NCBI GenBank assembly: GCA_030737835.1
Contig: JAUJYN010000012.1
Span: forward strand, 12,448,729-12,512,728
Length of the DNA: 64,000 nt
Source: Acorus gramineus
Taxonomy: Eukaryota > Streptophyta > Magnoliopsida > Acorales > Acoraceae
Reading direction: 5' to 3'
Shown here piece after piece: positions 35,401 through 46,388 of this stretch; position 1 is the stretch's first letter; each line of letters starts with the position of its first letter. Position numbers and translations under genes: made by a program. The notes below the pieces were generated by a model, which made no database searches, was not told where the DNA came from, and worked only from the letters and a program-made list of their open reading frames with translations.

Positions 35401-35595
35401 ATGGACATAAAGAAGATCGCCTGCGCCGTCCTCGTCGCCGCCGCCTCGACATCCACCGCCCTGGCCATCGAAGACGTATCAGTCCCCGCCCCCTCCCCGG
35501 CCATGACGAGCGCTGCCGCCTCGGCCGTGTCCGTCATCGGGTCGTTGATCGGCGCCTCGGCCTTGTCCTTCTTTGCTTCCTTCTATTTGCAGTGA
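35401..35595 (+). CDS. Arabinogalactan peptide (AGP23-like), GPI-anchored
   Basis: A 64-residue secreted peptide. From the ATG at 35401: a signal peptide (MDIKKIACAVLVAAASTSTA), a mature core of only about 15 residues with VPAPSPAM, whose prolines are likely hydroxylated and O-glycosylated, and a hydrophobic GPI-attachment tail (SVIGSLIGASALSFFASFYL). The opening MxxKKIAC and the tail match the AGP23/AGP40 class of AG-peptides, which in Arabidopsis are pollen-expressed. I chose the second in-frame ATG because it begins a clean signal peptide. Starting at 35350 would add 17 residues that spoil it. Very GC-rich. Single exon. Confidence 0.88.
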   Translation: MDIKKIACAVLVAAASTSTALAIEDVSVPAPSPAMTSAAASAVSVIGSLIGASALSFFASFYLQ

Positions 35596-36192
35596 CCTCA
35601 ATAAAAAGAAACAATGAAAAGGAGACATTAGAGGGGAATGCAGGCCAAGATGTGTGAGCCATTTTTTTATTAGGTTTTGCAAATGGTTGTTGGAATGTTG
35701 GGTGTGTTTCATGCATAATAAAACACGTATATACGTGTTATGGATTCATAATTTGAGTTTGTTTTTATGTATGATTTGTTGTGGTTCACATGTTAGACTT
35801 GCATTGTTTTATGAATGGATGATTCTAAAAGTCAAATTCTATCCATTTTCTTTTAGTGGGTGAGTGTTATTATTATTATATTTTGATTCAAAATAACTTA
35901 TTTTTTTTGAAGTAAGACTCGAATTTGTAGATATGTGATATATCCTTATTATCATCTAAAGGGACGATCGATTTGGTTAATTCAGGCACGCATTGCAAAT
36001 ATAAGTACTTTAAATGTTCTTAAATTAATGCATGGTGCTCTGATCTAGAGCCTCATTTGATTTGTTATGCTAATTGGATGCATGCATGTTTTGGGGAATT
36101 CACAAATCACAAGCCCAAATACAAACCGAGTCCAATAACTTGTTTAGTGAATAAACAGCTCACGCAAATCAATTCAAGCGCTTGAATGGAAT

Positions 36193-36239
36193 TGTTAATA
36201 TACATTTTATAGCATTATTATATAAAATGTATATTAACA
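36193..36239. repeat. Perfect 19-bp inverted repeat (hairpin)
   Basis: TGTTAATATACATTTTATA (36193-36211) pairs exactly with TATAAAATGTATATTAACA (36221-36239) across a 9-base loop. Similarity continues outward as 'aatt' on both sides after a 2-base offset. AT-rich. Could be a cruciform-prone site or the remnant of a small MITE. Confidence 0.85.
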
Positions 36240-36769
36240 CAATTGAATTGGTAACTAAAAGACAAATTAAAGACACTTTTTTTTGGGTAGCACATGATAT
36301 GATAAAAACATAAAAAACACTGTGCACACATAAAAGTAGCAGATGCAACGCTAGCTGCTTCAAATGTGCTTCCTGGCCTTAATTTCCAAAAATTGTCCAC
36401 AAATATAATTTTAAGATCAATATAATGGAAGTGCAGTGGGTTACTTTAATTCCGGCTTACTTTAATGAAAGTAACTTTTAACAGTTTTTTATGTTTACCG
36501 GATAAGCCCCCTAAATTAAGTTTGATTCAAGGAAAAGAATAATTTATGCAATTTGATAATTTGCTTACATCAATGGAAAAGAAGAGGAACCAATTCACTA
36601 ACAAGTAAATGAAATACAATGTCTCTCACTTACAACTTGTATCACTTAAAAAATAAATCTACAGAAGACATATAATTAGTAAATATGTTAAATAAATATG
36701 TCTACTAAATAAATAATTCTTATCATAAAAGAGGAATTACAATCTTAAAAATTAATACAAAAATATTAG

Positions 36770-37050
36770 TGCTGATACGCTCAGTCCGTTTTACAGTCTA
36801 TTTTGTAGTCATATACACTATAATAGCATAGTGTATATTCTCTATCATAATGTATTGAGTTCTATCATAGTATACAAAGTACAAAAAAAAATTATTTTTT
36901 AAAATAAAATATACTATTATATTTATGTATATATTTCATTTTATATAACGACATTAAACTTCATTGAAAGATTGTGTAATTTAAAAAAAAATAAAAAAAT
37001 AATATGGACAGCAAAATGGAGCTGTGACTGGCCATATCATTTTTCATTTA
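36770..37050. repeat. MITE-like element, family A, copy 2
   Basis: The left end 'tgatacgctcagtccgttttacag' and the right end, read on the other strand as 'tgatatggccagtcacagctcc', are imperfect inverted repeats. The interior has 'catagtgtat', 'tctatcatag' and 'cattttatataacgac', as in copy 1. No coding capacity. Confidence 0.55.
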
Positions 37051-37265
37051 AAAATTGGTCCAAATGAGGCCTTGCAGTGGGTTCAGACGAGTTGGGTTTC
37101 AAAACCATGGAAACCAAACCCGGCCCAGTCATTTGATCCGGGCCGGACCGGGCCGAGTCGGGTCGGGTGACTAATAAAACCCGCCCATTGTCATCCCCTT
37201 TTTCGACGCCACCACCTGTTCAGTCAGATTTGCTGCTCTGAAGAACAAAAGAACCAAAGAAAAAA

Positions 37266-38120
37266 ATGGCTCTCTCCGTCTCTCGCAGATCCACTTGTAA
37301 ACTCATACTGAACCATTTCCGATCTCCGAAACGCCAAAACCCTAATTTCAATCCATTCAAAACCCTCTCAGATTCACCCTTCACGTTCCACCATCGACTT
37401 GTACGGTCTCCATTGCCCCCCAAAGACCTCCCCATCAGACCCTTCTCATCCTCCACCACAAATTTCCAATCCCAAACAGCGAAACCCACAAACCCTAGCC
37501 CCGATCGCTTCTCCCCCAAAGCAGATCCTTTTTGGAGACCCTTTGGAGCGAATTGCAAAACCCACACCTTCGTTTCTTTCAAACCCTACTCAAACGTCTC
37601 CCAGGACCCCCCGAAAGAGAGCCCCAGAAACCCTAACGATGCGGAACCGGAGACCCCTAAAGACCCACATCAGGAGATGCAGTTCAAGCACCAGGAGATC
37701 GTCGGACCGACTGTGGAGCGCGACATGTCGGCACTTGCGAATGAGACCCGTGAAATCCTGGACACCATGAGAAGGACCATCTACAACTTGAGTGGGTCTC
37801 TGGCATTGCTGGGTCTGGCCCACCTGGTCTCCGGGGCGTGGATCGCGTACGCCACCCGATCGGCGCCGGTGTTGGAGACGTCAATTCAGAGTTCCGTGGC
37901 GTTCGCGTTCCCTTTGGCGGTCGCGTTCCTCATGAGGCGGGCGTTGAAGCCGATGGGCTTCTTCAGGAAGATGGAGGAGCAGGGGAGGCTTCAGATACTG
38001 ACGCTCGCGCTCCAGGTTTCAAAGAATCTCAACACTCTCTTCTTGCGAATTAGAGTGGCTTCTCTCTTGTCGGTCGCCGGCATTTCCATTGCTTCGTTGG
38101 TTACTCTTTGGTTGCGATGA
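37266..38120 (+). CDS. Unnamed plant protein with organelle presequence and C-terminal membrane segments
   Basis: An intronless frame of 284 residues starting [12 protein letters not shown]. Residues 1-60 are basic and Ser-rich with almost no acidic residues, like a mitochondrial (or dual) presequence. Residues 60-135 are Pro/Asn-rich and low-complexity. The conserved-looking part starts near [20 protein letters not shown] and has hydrophobic segments at about 178-198 ([19 protein letters not shown]), 210-226 and the C-terminal 20 residues. The amphipathic stretch [20 protein letters not shown] lies between. I recall similar uncharacterised plant proteins with this NETRE... and [12 protein letters not shown] core but no assigned function. 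Probably an inner-membrane or envelope protein. GGGTC-rich sequence lies just upstream. Confidence 0.8.
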   Translation: MALSVSRRSTCKLILNHFRSPKRQNPNFNPFKTLSDSPFTFHHRLVRSPLPPKDLPIRPFSSSTTNFQSQTAKPTNPSPDRFSPKADPFWRPFGANCKTHTFVSFKPYSNVSQDPPKESPRNPNDAEPETPKDPHQEMQFKHQEIVGPTVERDMSALANETREILDTMRRTIYNLSGSLALLGLAHLVSGAWIAYATRSAPVLETSIQSSVAFAFPLAVAFLMRRALKPMGFFRKMEEQGRLQILTLALQVSKNLNTLFLRIRVASLLSVAGISIASLVTLWLR

Positions 38121-38599
38121 AAAATGGTTGATCTTGGTCAATTGGATGGCTTAAGTTGAATTTTTGTTTCATTCGAAATCTTTGTTAGTGATTTTGAGTT
38201 GTTTGCCTTGAATATGATCAACATATCTTGAATTTCAATATTAAGGCCATGGATTATTGTGATTCTTGTGACTTGAATTTATTGTATGTGGAGTTTTGGT
38301 TCTAATGAACTGGAATATATAGAATTGTAGAGTTTTATGAATGATTTGGATGCAGTTAATCTTGGTGTTCTCTTAAAAAATAACACATATTCTAGTTGTA
38401 GTAGTAAACGTTTTTGACTATTCATGGATATATGGCTGAAGTAGAGGAGGCATTTATGCTCCATAGGATTTCCTTAATTAGAAATTTTATGCTTTTTAGT
38501 TGCATCAAACTATAGCCATCTTACGCTGCCCGCTTCCATTCGTGTCCAAAATTTCGGAATTTGGACCAAATGCATCGGATGACAGAGGTGTTTGTTCTT

Positions 38600-38870
38600 T
38601 GTAATAATCAATGAGGATCCCCCATGTGGTGTGATTGCAACAATCAAGAACATATGGAGTAAGATTGGTATAACTCTTGGCAATGGTATTTCCCCAATCT
38701 TGAAGATATGTGGAGGTGGTTTAGAACAAGGGAAAAAAAGGAAGATCAAAGCAATGATGCTAAGTTCCAGAGGCTTATCTCCCATGTGGTGTGTTGGGGG
38801 ATATGGCTTACTCAAAATGAATGCCTCTTCAAACGTAAAAGAACGTGTGGAGAATACTTGAGGTGGCCAT
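38600..38870 (+). mobile_element. LINE 3'-end fragment, same family as the one in the cornichon intron
   Basis: In frame from about 38708 the sequence reads MWRWFRTREKKEDQ, then FQRLISHVVCWGIWLTQNEC and LFKRKRT. This parallels the minus-strand piece at 55269-55652 ([15 protein letters not shown]..., [27 protein letters not shown]). Only this C-terminal part of ORF2 is present. No poly-A tail or target duplication could be defined. Confidence 0.7.
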
Positions 38871-38899
38871 TACAGCAAAGCTTTGTTCATAGGTGAGAG

Positions 38900-41100
38900 T
38901 GCTTCTAGGGTTGTAATTGGAAATAAGAGTAGGGCTTAAGTGTATTTGGGCTGTTGTAGACCTTTGAGTGGCCTGATAGATGGCCGTTTTTGTCTTAGAT
39001 TTTCTCTGCGGATTTTTGTCAATTTTGTTCATCCTATATTGTGGTTATCAGCAGCCTTTTGCGAGCAAGTGAGTGATTGGGAATGCTAGAAATTATAAAG
39101 ATATTTGGATAGTCTGAACTCTGAAGTGTCTGGTTTACTCGAACAAAATTCTATCTGAAGATGATATAGGCAACCATTGTCACTTTCGCTGTTAAGTCTC
39201 AAAAGCACTCTCTTTATTAGTCTTTTCTCTTGTTCCACATTTTCTTTTGTATGGATCTGGTCTTGGATTTATCTATGGTTGGGCTCATATTGACATTGCA
39301 TCGTTTCTAGGTAACACATCAATGAGGCATCATCTACCATTGTCATTCTCATTTTTTTCCCAACAGTGAGTGCAATTTCTTAATGGTATGGCAATCTATT
39401 ATTAAACATGTTTGGTGTTGCTAATGCAATCACCTTGTCCTCTCATCTTGAGAGTTTGTTTTCTCGGATACTTACAACTAAAACAGTTGCCCTACTTTCT
39501 ACTTGTTTCTAGCTAGGATATAGTTAGTATTAAATCTCATCAGCATTTATCAGTCTCCAATGAGGTACTTGTACATGACCATGTCATGATCATGAGCCTG
39601 TGAACCCTCCGGTCAACGCACCCCGTCAAGACTGAATCGTAGCTGCTTATTCGAACAAATCCATTAAACTGTTCGTTCTCCTTGTAAAGATTTTCAATAG
39701 ATGATGCATCACTCATTTCATTTGCTTGTTAAATAACATTTTGATTGAATTTGAAGTGTTCATGAAACTTTTCTGCTGATTGGATTGGATGGATGGTTGT
39801 TGGGACACAGATATTGTCCCCGTGCATCAACAACACTCTAAAAATAAAGTGCTTTTAATGATTTGATCAGGAATGTATGAGATTGGTTATACAGGAATCC
39901 CGTCCCAACAAGACGTATTGTTTGATTCCCTACCTAAATTTTGAATCCATACCCGTCCCAAACCAATAAACCACCCCCCCAGTTTGGGGTGAAAAATAAA
40001 TAATGGATAGGAAAGAATACATTAGAATAGCTTGCAAACCTTAATAACTATATTTGGATAAGCTAGGATAAAACCTGATAACTATTCCAAGAAAATGGTG
40101 AATTGCTTATCAAGGCTAATCTATGTCAATGGATAAAAATACCCTTCTCTGTCATTTTAAAAAATTTATCTAACCTAACACTCTCTGCACACATTCTAAA
40201 AACTGTCACATCTATCATATCACACACACATCTCTCATATTTATTCCCAAACACAAATTATTGATGTAAGGATATAATTGTCATTTAAAAAGTCATAATA
40301 AACTCTTATTCATTTCTATCTATCACTTATCTTTATTTTATTCAAGGTGAATCAAACAACAAAAAAATCAATTTTACATTTTCCAATAAGAATAACAAAA
40401 AAAACAATCAAACAAAAATTTACCTATTCAATATGGATTATTATCTATCCTAATATAACTATCAAGGATGAATAACCTTATGTCACACCCCAAATGGAGG
40501 ATAAAAAAGTGGAAAATATATAAGTTTTAAATGCAAAACTAATCCCTCTCATTTCATCTCGTAAATCATTATATATTTTTATATATCATTCAAAATTAAA
40601 ATTATAATACAAAATTAAACTACATCTATCATGCTATCAATTTTCTAACAGTTGATAAAACATTAAAAGCAATTATTTATTTTTTTATTAAAAAAAATAA
40701 AAATACATTAAAAAATGTTTTAATATGAAGATTCTTATACCCAACCTCACCTAAGGCGAGAAAAACACAACTTATGAAAAACACAACAATTGCATAAATT
40801 TCTTACAAATGCAAAAACTATCTAATCGTAAAATCCAACGCGGCCGCCTAAATGAAAATAGATTGCATTATGGGATTTGGGTTTGAAATTGATCAAACCA
40901 CTCCATTCCCATCCCTAGATTTGATTAAAGACCTACAGATCTAACCTATATATTATTGTTCCATGAGACAGGCGCGCATCGGATCAAATTAAACCCAAAA
41001 CCGTCCGATAGAGCCCCAAAACACCAAACACCACTACAGCTAAAACTCACACCAAATAAACACATCCAAAAAACATACCACAAAACAAAACCCCCACCTT
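38900..41100. other. Intergenic region, no gene seen
   Basis: AT-rich DNA between the organelle membrane protein gene and the convergent receptor kinase gene. About 40020-40490 looks repeat-derived: 'taataactatatttggataagctagg' near the left recurs in rough inverted form near 40450. Neither the edges nor the class is clear. 40940-41100 is the kinase 3' region. Confidence 0.5.
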
Positions 41101-43939
41101 TCACCGCCCGCCGCCACCGATCCGATCAAGACTCTCCGAGACACCCCTCATCCGCGGCCGGGCCTCCGGGTCAGCCTCGGTGCACCCGAGCGCAACATGA
41201 AACACCACCAGCACCTGCTTCTTCGCGTGCACCTCGTGCAACAGCGCGGGATCGACGATCTCCGAGAGCGACCTCTCCTCCCTGAACGCGCCCCTCACGA
41301 ACCCCTCCAGCCCCGCCACAGCCGCCCTCCCCGTCAGCACCTCCATCAGCACCACTCCGAACGCGTACACATCCCCCTTCTGGCTCATCCACTGCCTCTC
41401 CTCCCCCGCCTCCGGCGCCATGTACCCGCTCCTCGCGCCTGCCGCCATTTTCGATCCAAAACCGTGCACGATCGGGTCCGTGCTGCCATTGTTGTTACTG
41501 CCGTTCTTCTTTGACAGTGCGACAAGGCGCGCAAGGCCGAAGTCGGAGACATAGGGGTTGAGGTCCTCGTCGAGGAGGATCTTCGACGATTTCACGTTCC
41601 CGTGCGCGTGCTTCCTGTGCCCGCATTCGTGGATGTACGCGAGGCCTCTCGCCGCGCCTCGCACGATGTCGAGCCTTGCCGCCCAGGTCAGCGGCGCTGC
41701 CGAGTGGCTCAACCCGCCGACTCCGCCACCTGAGGATCATATCAGAACCAATGTTTTGAAATACGAATTACTTGTTGAACCGGATAAAGTGGATTTAAAC
41801 TGTATATTATCATGATGTAATAATATATTAATAATTATTATTAAATAAATAAATTTATAAAAGAAATATGCAAACTATTTTGGAAAAAAGTCGCGTACTT
41901 ATGAACTCTTAAATCTTAATTTTGAAGTTTTTTTTTTTAATATCATGGCATGATTTTATTATGTAAAATCTAATCTTAATATTTAACAAAATATTAATCA
42001 AAATAAAGAAAAACTAATTTATCCAAAACCGTTGGTTTTGATTATTTTAGAAATATTATACCTCATCTAAGTAGTAGTATGCCATTATAAATAGTGACTT
42101 ATATATTTCAATGTACGCAAACCATATTTAGAAAATGTAAAACAATTAATAAAATATATGTAATTTCAATGTATGATGCCAACGGAATATATAAGACTGG
42201 AATTAAGTTGAAAAAAAATTGTCTATAAAAACATCTCCAATCTTAACCTAAATATGCATCCAAACTTAAATCTAAGTAAAAGTCACTCAAAAACTTCTTC
42301 AACTATTCATCAATACCCGTACTAAAAATCAAGAGATGCTCCCAAATTTTCAAAGATTATTTTTCTTCGTATAACTTTATTTTTATTTTTTAAAAAAATT
42401 TAAATAAAACATAAAATGATGACATACCATGTTAAATAAAACGTTTACTCAAATTTTAAACGACACTGAAGTACATGTTCGAGTTAAGGATATGAGATAA
42501 AAATTCAAATCCACATAAATTTTAAAACTAATCACAACGGTCCGATCAAACCAATTGCGACGATCAATTGAATTCAAACCGTTGGATCCATTACCGTGAA
42601 GGGCGGAGTGAAGGGAGCCATTGGAGATGAAGTCGGAGACGAGGAGCTTCTCAACGGGGGCGTAATAGTACGCGCGGAGACGAACAATGTTCGGGTGCCT
42701 CACCTGACCCATCATCGCCGCCGCCGCCTCGAATTCGCGCCGCCTCCACCCGGCACAGACGCCCTCGCTCAGCCTCCTCACCGCCACCGCCGACGGAAGT
42801 GGTCCTCCGCCTCCGCCGCTGCTGACCACCACCTTGTACACGATCCCGCTCCGGCTCTTCCCGACGACGTACGCCGACGCCCGGAGCAGCTCCTCCAGCT
42901 CGATCTGGAAACCCTCGTCGACCGCCACGAAGTAGTCCTCGTCGCCCTTCGCCGCCGCCGGCGGAGAACCCTCCCAAAGGCGTTCCTCCTTCCCTCCGCC
43001 GCCGTCGAAAAACCCTCCGTTGCTCTTCCTCCGCCTCCGCCGCCGCATCCGCCACTGCAGCGCCGCGACCGCCGCGGCGGAGATGAGGAGGACGGCGGCG
43101 AGGACGGAGATGGTTACCGCCGTCCGCCTCCGGGCCGCCGTCGCCGCGTGATTGCCGGAGGAGCTTGGGTTAGGGTTTGGGCTCCAGCTCGGAAGCTCCG
43201 ACGATCGGTCCCAAGCGCAGGGGAATTTGAGGGGGAACCCGCAGAGGTTAGGGTTTCCGTCGAAGGCGGTTGGGCCCTGGTTGAGGAGGGTCCCCGCTTG
43301 GGGGATCTCGCCGGAGAGGTTGTTGTGGCGGAGGTCGAGACTGACGGCGACGGAGAATCGGCCGAAATCGGGGGGGATTTGTCCGGAGAAGGCGTTGAAG
43401 GAGAGATTGAGAGTGCCGGAGAGGGACTTGAAGTCGGCGAGGAAGGGGGGGAGGGAGCCGTTGAGGAGGTTCGAGGAGAGGTCGAGGTGGGTTAGGGTTT
43501 CGGCAAGGGTTCCGATCTCGGGAGGGATCGCGCCGGAGAGGGAGTTCCCGGAGAGGTCAATGTAGGTCAAAGTCGGGATCTTTAGGAGGTCCGGGGGAAT
43601 CGGACCGGAGAAGGCGTTGTAGGGGAGAGAGAGGCGGCGGAGGGCGGAGAGGGCGGCGAGCTCCGACGGGAGGTAGCCGGAGAGTGACTTCCCGGGGAGA
43701 GAGAGGTCGTCGACGCGGCCGAGGCGGCAGGAGACGCCGGGCCAGTCGCAGGGGGAGGACGGGGTGGCGTAGGCGCTGCCGATCCAGGCGGAGAGGGCGG
43801 AGGTCGGGTCGGCGGTGACGGCGGACTTTAGGGCGAGGAGGGCGAGTCCGTCGGCGTTCAATGCGGCGGCGGAGGTAGTGATGGCGGCGAAGAAGAGGAG
43901 GAGAGAGAGACTGTGAAAGGCAGGGTTTTGGGTCTCCAT
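41101..43939 (-). CDS. LRR receptor-like kinase, ZAR1/At3g57830 type, probably catalytically inactive (2 exons)
   Basis: Plasma-membrane receptor. Exon 1 is 42595-43939 and exon 2 is 41101-41729, joined through a Gly codon (G|GT) to give 657 residues. Order: signal peptide (LLLFFAAITTSAAA); LRR N-cap with CDWPGVSC; about six LRRs (for example LTYIDLSGNSLSGAIPPEIG); C-cap NPNLCGFPLKFPC; one membrane helix (VTISVLAAVLLISAAAVAAL) followed by an Arg-rich stop-transfer; kinase domain from about residue 345. The glycine-rich loop is VGKSRSGIVYK. The usual ATP-binding Lys reads Arg (AVAVRRL) and the HRD catalytic loop reads HGNVKSSKIL, so Asp is Asn, while DFG is kept. These changes are known in this subfamily and suggest signalling by scaffolding rather than phosphorylation. 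Extremely GC-rich. Intron of 865 bp. Confidence 0.93.
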
Positions 43940-44640
43940 TTTTTAGGGTTTTGAGAGTGACTTGGGTTTTGTTTAAGCTGCCGCCGCCATTTCTGCAACG
44001 AGAGGTTGCGAAGAGAGAGTGAGAGAGTGAGTGTTCAAAATGCCGCCATTTTTAAGACAGACAAGGAGAGCTTTTTAGATATGATGGAGACGGAGAGCTC
44101 GAGCTTTTGAACTTGGGTTGATGTAGTCCGTTCGATGGGATTTCGACGGTAGAGATATATGGGTTTATCTGTGCTACCGAGTTTTTTGAGTCGGTGTTAG
44201 GTCCCTATCGAGCGCTGAATTTGGAATGTTGAATTTGGAAGTCTCCGCCTTATGTGTTAACCGTTTTGTTCCGCGGTTAATGTAGTCTCCACGGAAGATC
44301 TAGACCGTCCAATTGATTGGGAAAAGAGGGTTTGAGTTGAAAGAAGTGTGGGATGAGCTAGCTATATTAATGAATAGCATTGATTTAGGACTGCACATTG
44401 GTTTTTCATCAATCAATAAATGGCATGATATGTATTCATTGAATATCTTTGTCAATTAAACTTTATTTTTTCCTGGCAGTCTATTGATGAATCTCAGTGA
44501 GCTCTCTTTTTTGTTGTTTTTGTTTTTGGTTAGAGAAACTCTCAGTGACTTTCCACCTTCCTGCATGCTACATTTTTTAAATTTTCAATGGTTGATGAAT
44601 AAATTGTGTACCATTAATTTTTTTAGAGAAACGTGGAAGT

Positions 44641-45331
44641 CTAAGAGCATCTTCGTTATGTATATTAATTAATATGTTAGTATCCACTTATTACATAAGA
44701 TATAAAAATATTGTTATATCTATCAGAAAGTATTTTTTAAATTAACTGTGACTAGTGTTTTAACTAGTTAAATATGGACCCCACCTGATTGGTTGCACGT
44801 TTGGGGTAGCTTTTAATTTTTGAAAAGCTGAAAAGTTAAAATCGTGCAGTCAAATGGGGTAGCTTTTTGAAGAATCGGAAGCTAGATTCCTTTTAATTTT
44901 TCCCTCAAAATCTGTGTTTTGAAAAGCTAAAAAACAACGTTTTTTTATCCTAATCGATTTTTTGACTTGAAAAACATATTTATCTGCCAAACATAAACTG
45001 CTTTTAAATATTGATTCATGAATTAAAAAAAAGCATTCCAATAAAAGTCAAGGTCTAAACTCATCTTAAAAGGCAGATTTATTCCAAAAATCTACTTTTT
45101 AATCTATGTTTCTAAACGAACCAAAAATTAAAAAAAAAACATTTAGGAGGTTGAGTATATGGAGAGGTGGGGTCCACTATTATTTTGACTAGTTTATTTA
45201 ACTAGTTCATTGGAGCAACAACAATCCACTAAACAGGGATGTAGTAAATAAGGGTGTAATTGAGGTATAAAGTGTTGACATTGTATTTTAACATCTTAAT
45301 TAGCTAACCTATCAATTAGAGATTGTCTAAG
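44641..45331. mobile_element. Outer non-autonomous DNA element split by a Tourist-like MITE
   Basis: 'aactagttaaatatggaccccacc' (about 44762-44785) and, near 45168-45215, 'ggtggggtccac...ttaactagtt' are inverted copies, as are the outermost 'ctaagagcatcttcgtta' (44641) and 'taattag...gattgtctaag' (to 45331). The arms read as one terminal-inverted-repeat element, possibly Mutator-like ('GAGCATCT' start). Its centre holds a second MITE. No clear target duplication, so class and edges are inferred. Confidence 0.45.
44776..45125. mobile_element. Tourist-like MITE, family B, copy 1
   Basis: Closely matches the element at 59415-59755 over its whole length: 'gaaaagctgaaaag', 'aaaatcgtgcag', 'gaatcggaagct', 'gattccttttaattttt', 'aaatctgtgtttt', 'gctaaaaaacaacg', 'aatattgattc' and 'gaattaaaaaaaagcat' occur in the same order. 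The ends are more decayed than in copy 2 (right end 'tttctaaacgaacc'). Confidence 0.75.
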
Positions 45332-45779
45332 GACTCTAATTTGATAATTGTGATTCAAAAGAAAAATTCAAATTTTCTAATAATTTAGTTATGTTATAAT
45401 CCATGTATGGATAAATTTTATCTGGGATATTCATGAAAGAACACAATAAATGAAATATTTTAAACACAATATTTTTTATTGTTTAAACATAACGAGAATG
45501 AAAATGAATAGTTAAACTGGTCCTAAAACACGTTCGAAAAGGGTATCTATTCAACAATTTTAAACTTAAAAAAGTGAGATCTATGATTTTTGACATCCTT
45601 CCCAGTGAAGTTTTGCTCAATAAAAATTGAAAAATAACCCCGGGAAAAACCATTATCTTGATCATAGGTGGATGTATCATGTATGTATGACAGGTACATA
45701 ACTACTGAATTATTTTGGCTTGAATCGTGAGACTGACAATCACTGATCATACAGAGGTGCATGCGTTGGATTTCGAGAG

Positions 45780-46388
45780 GGGGGCGGTGATTTTCACCCC
45801 ACCCCATTTTCTTTTCCACTCAAACACTTTTCTATGTGTTACGATCCCACCCCCACAATATATACATAAGTTTGTATTTTTCAATCCCACCCCTCCCTTC
45901 CGATCGTCTCTATCGTCCCACCGAAGCAATCTCCTCTACAACCTATCTCTCCTTTTTCTCCCACTTCTTCTCCCTCCTCTTCTCCTTGTTCCCCTCCTCC
46001 TCCACCTCTCCCTATTCCCCTCCTTCTCCTCCTCCTCCTCAATGTCCTCGGTCTTTCGAGATCGTCAACTATTCTGCCATCGCCGCAACATTCTCCGCCA
46101 CGTGGGACCACTTGTGGTGTTCTATGTCGGAGGCGGATGAGGAAAGGAGGGCTTCAACGGAGAAGATGGTGGTGGACCTTCTATGGCTGGCGAAGAAGAT
46201 GGAAGGATGTGGGGGTGGTCAGGGAGGCCGTGGCTAGAGTGCGGTTCTTCTTTTGGAAGAGATGTAGGGGTGGAATAGGTTAAAAAAAGGGTGGGGTTTA
46301 ACTTTTTCACAAGCTTATGAAATGTGTTTTTATGGATATTTAAAGAGGTGGGGGTGAATATGTGATGGGGGTGGTAGTAGAGGCCCCC
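45780..46388. mobile_element. Mutator-type non-autonomous element (609 bp), possible Pack-MULE
   Basis: Flanked by a perfect 9-bp direct repeat TTTCGAGAG (45771-45779 and 46389-46397), the duplication length of Mutator elements. Ends are GGGGGCGGTGATTTTCACCC at the left and, on the other strand, GGGGGCCTCTACTACCACCC at the right. Nine bases is a strict match, and both sides are intact. The interior has a pyrimidine-rich tract, then GC-rich sequence with an open frame reading FSATWDHLWCSMSEADEERR and MVVDLLWLAKKMEGCG, which looks like protein-coding sequence. It may be a captured host gene fragment. Donor not recognised. Confidence 0.75.

Larger units (their letters stand above)
35596..37265. 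other. Intergenic region with hairpin and MITE
   Basis: AG-peptide 3' region, then AT-rich DNA. It holds a SINE-like B-box on the minus strand near 35910 ('aaattcgagtctt' read in reverse), a strong hairpin at 36193-36239, and a MITE family A copy at 36770-37050. A GC-rich patch at 37120-37183 ('gggccggaccgggccgagtcgggtcggg') precedes the next gene. No gene. Confidence 0.55.

Noticed and set aside
42596-43565. 299-codon plus-strand frame opposite the receptor kinase
   Set aside because: Arg/Pro/Glu-rich antisense shadow. The minus strand encodes an intact LRR kinase.
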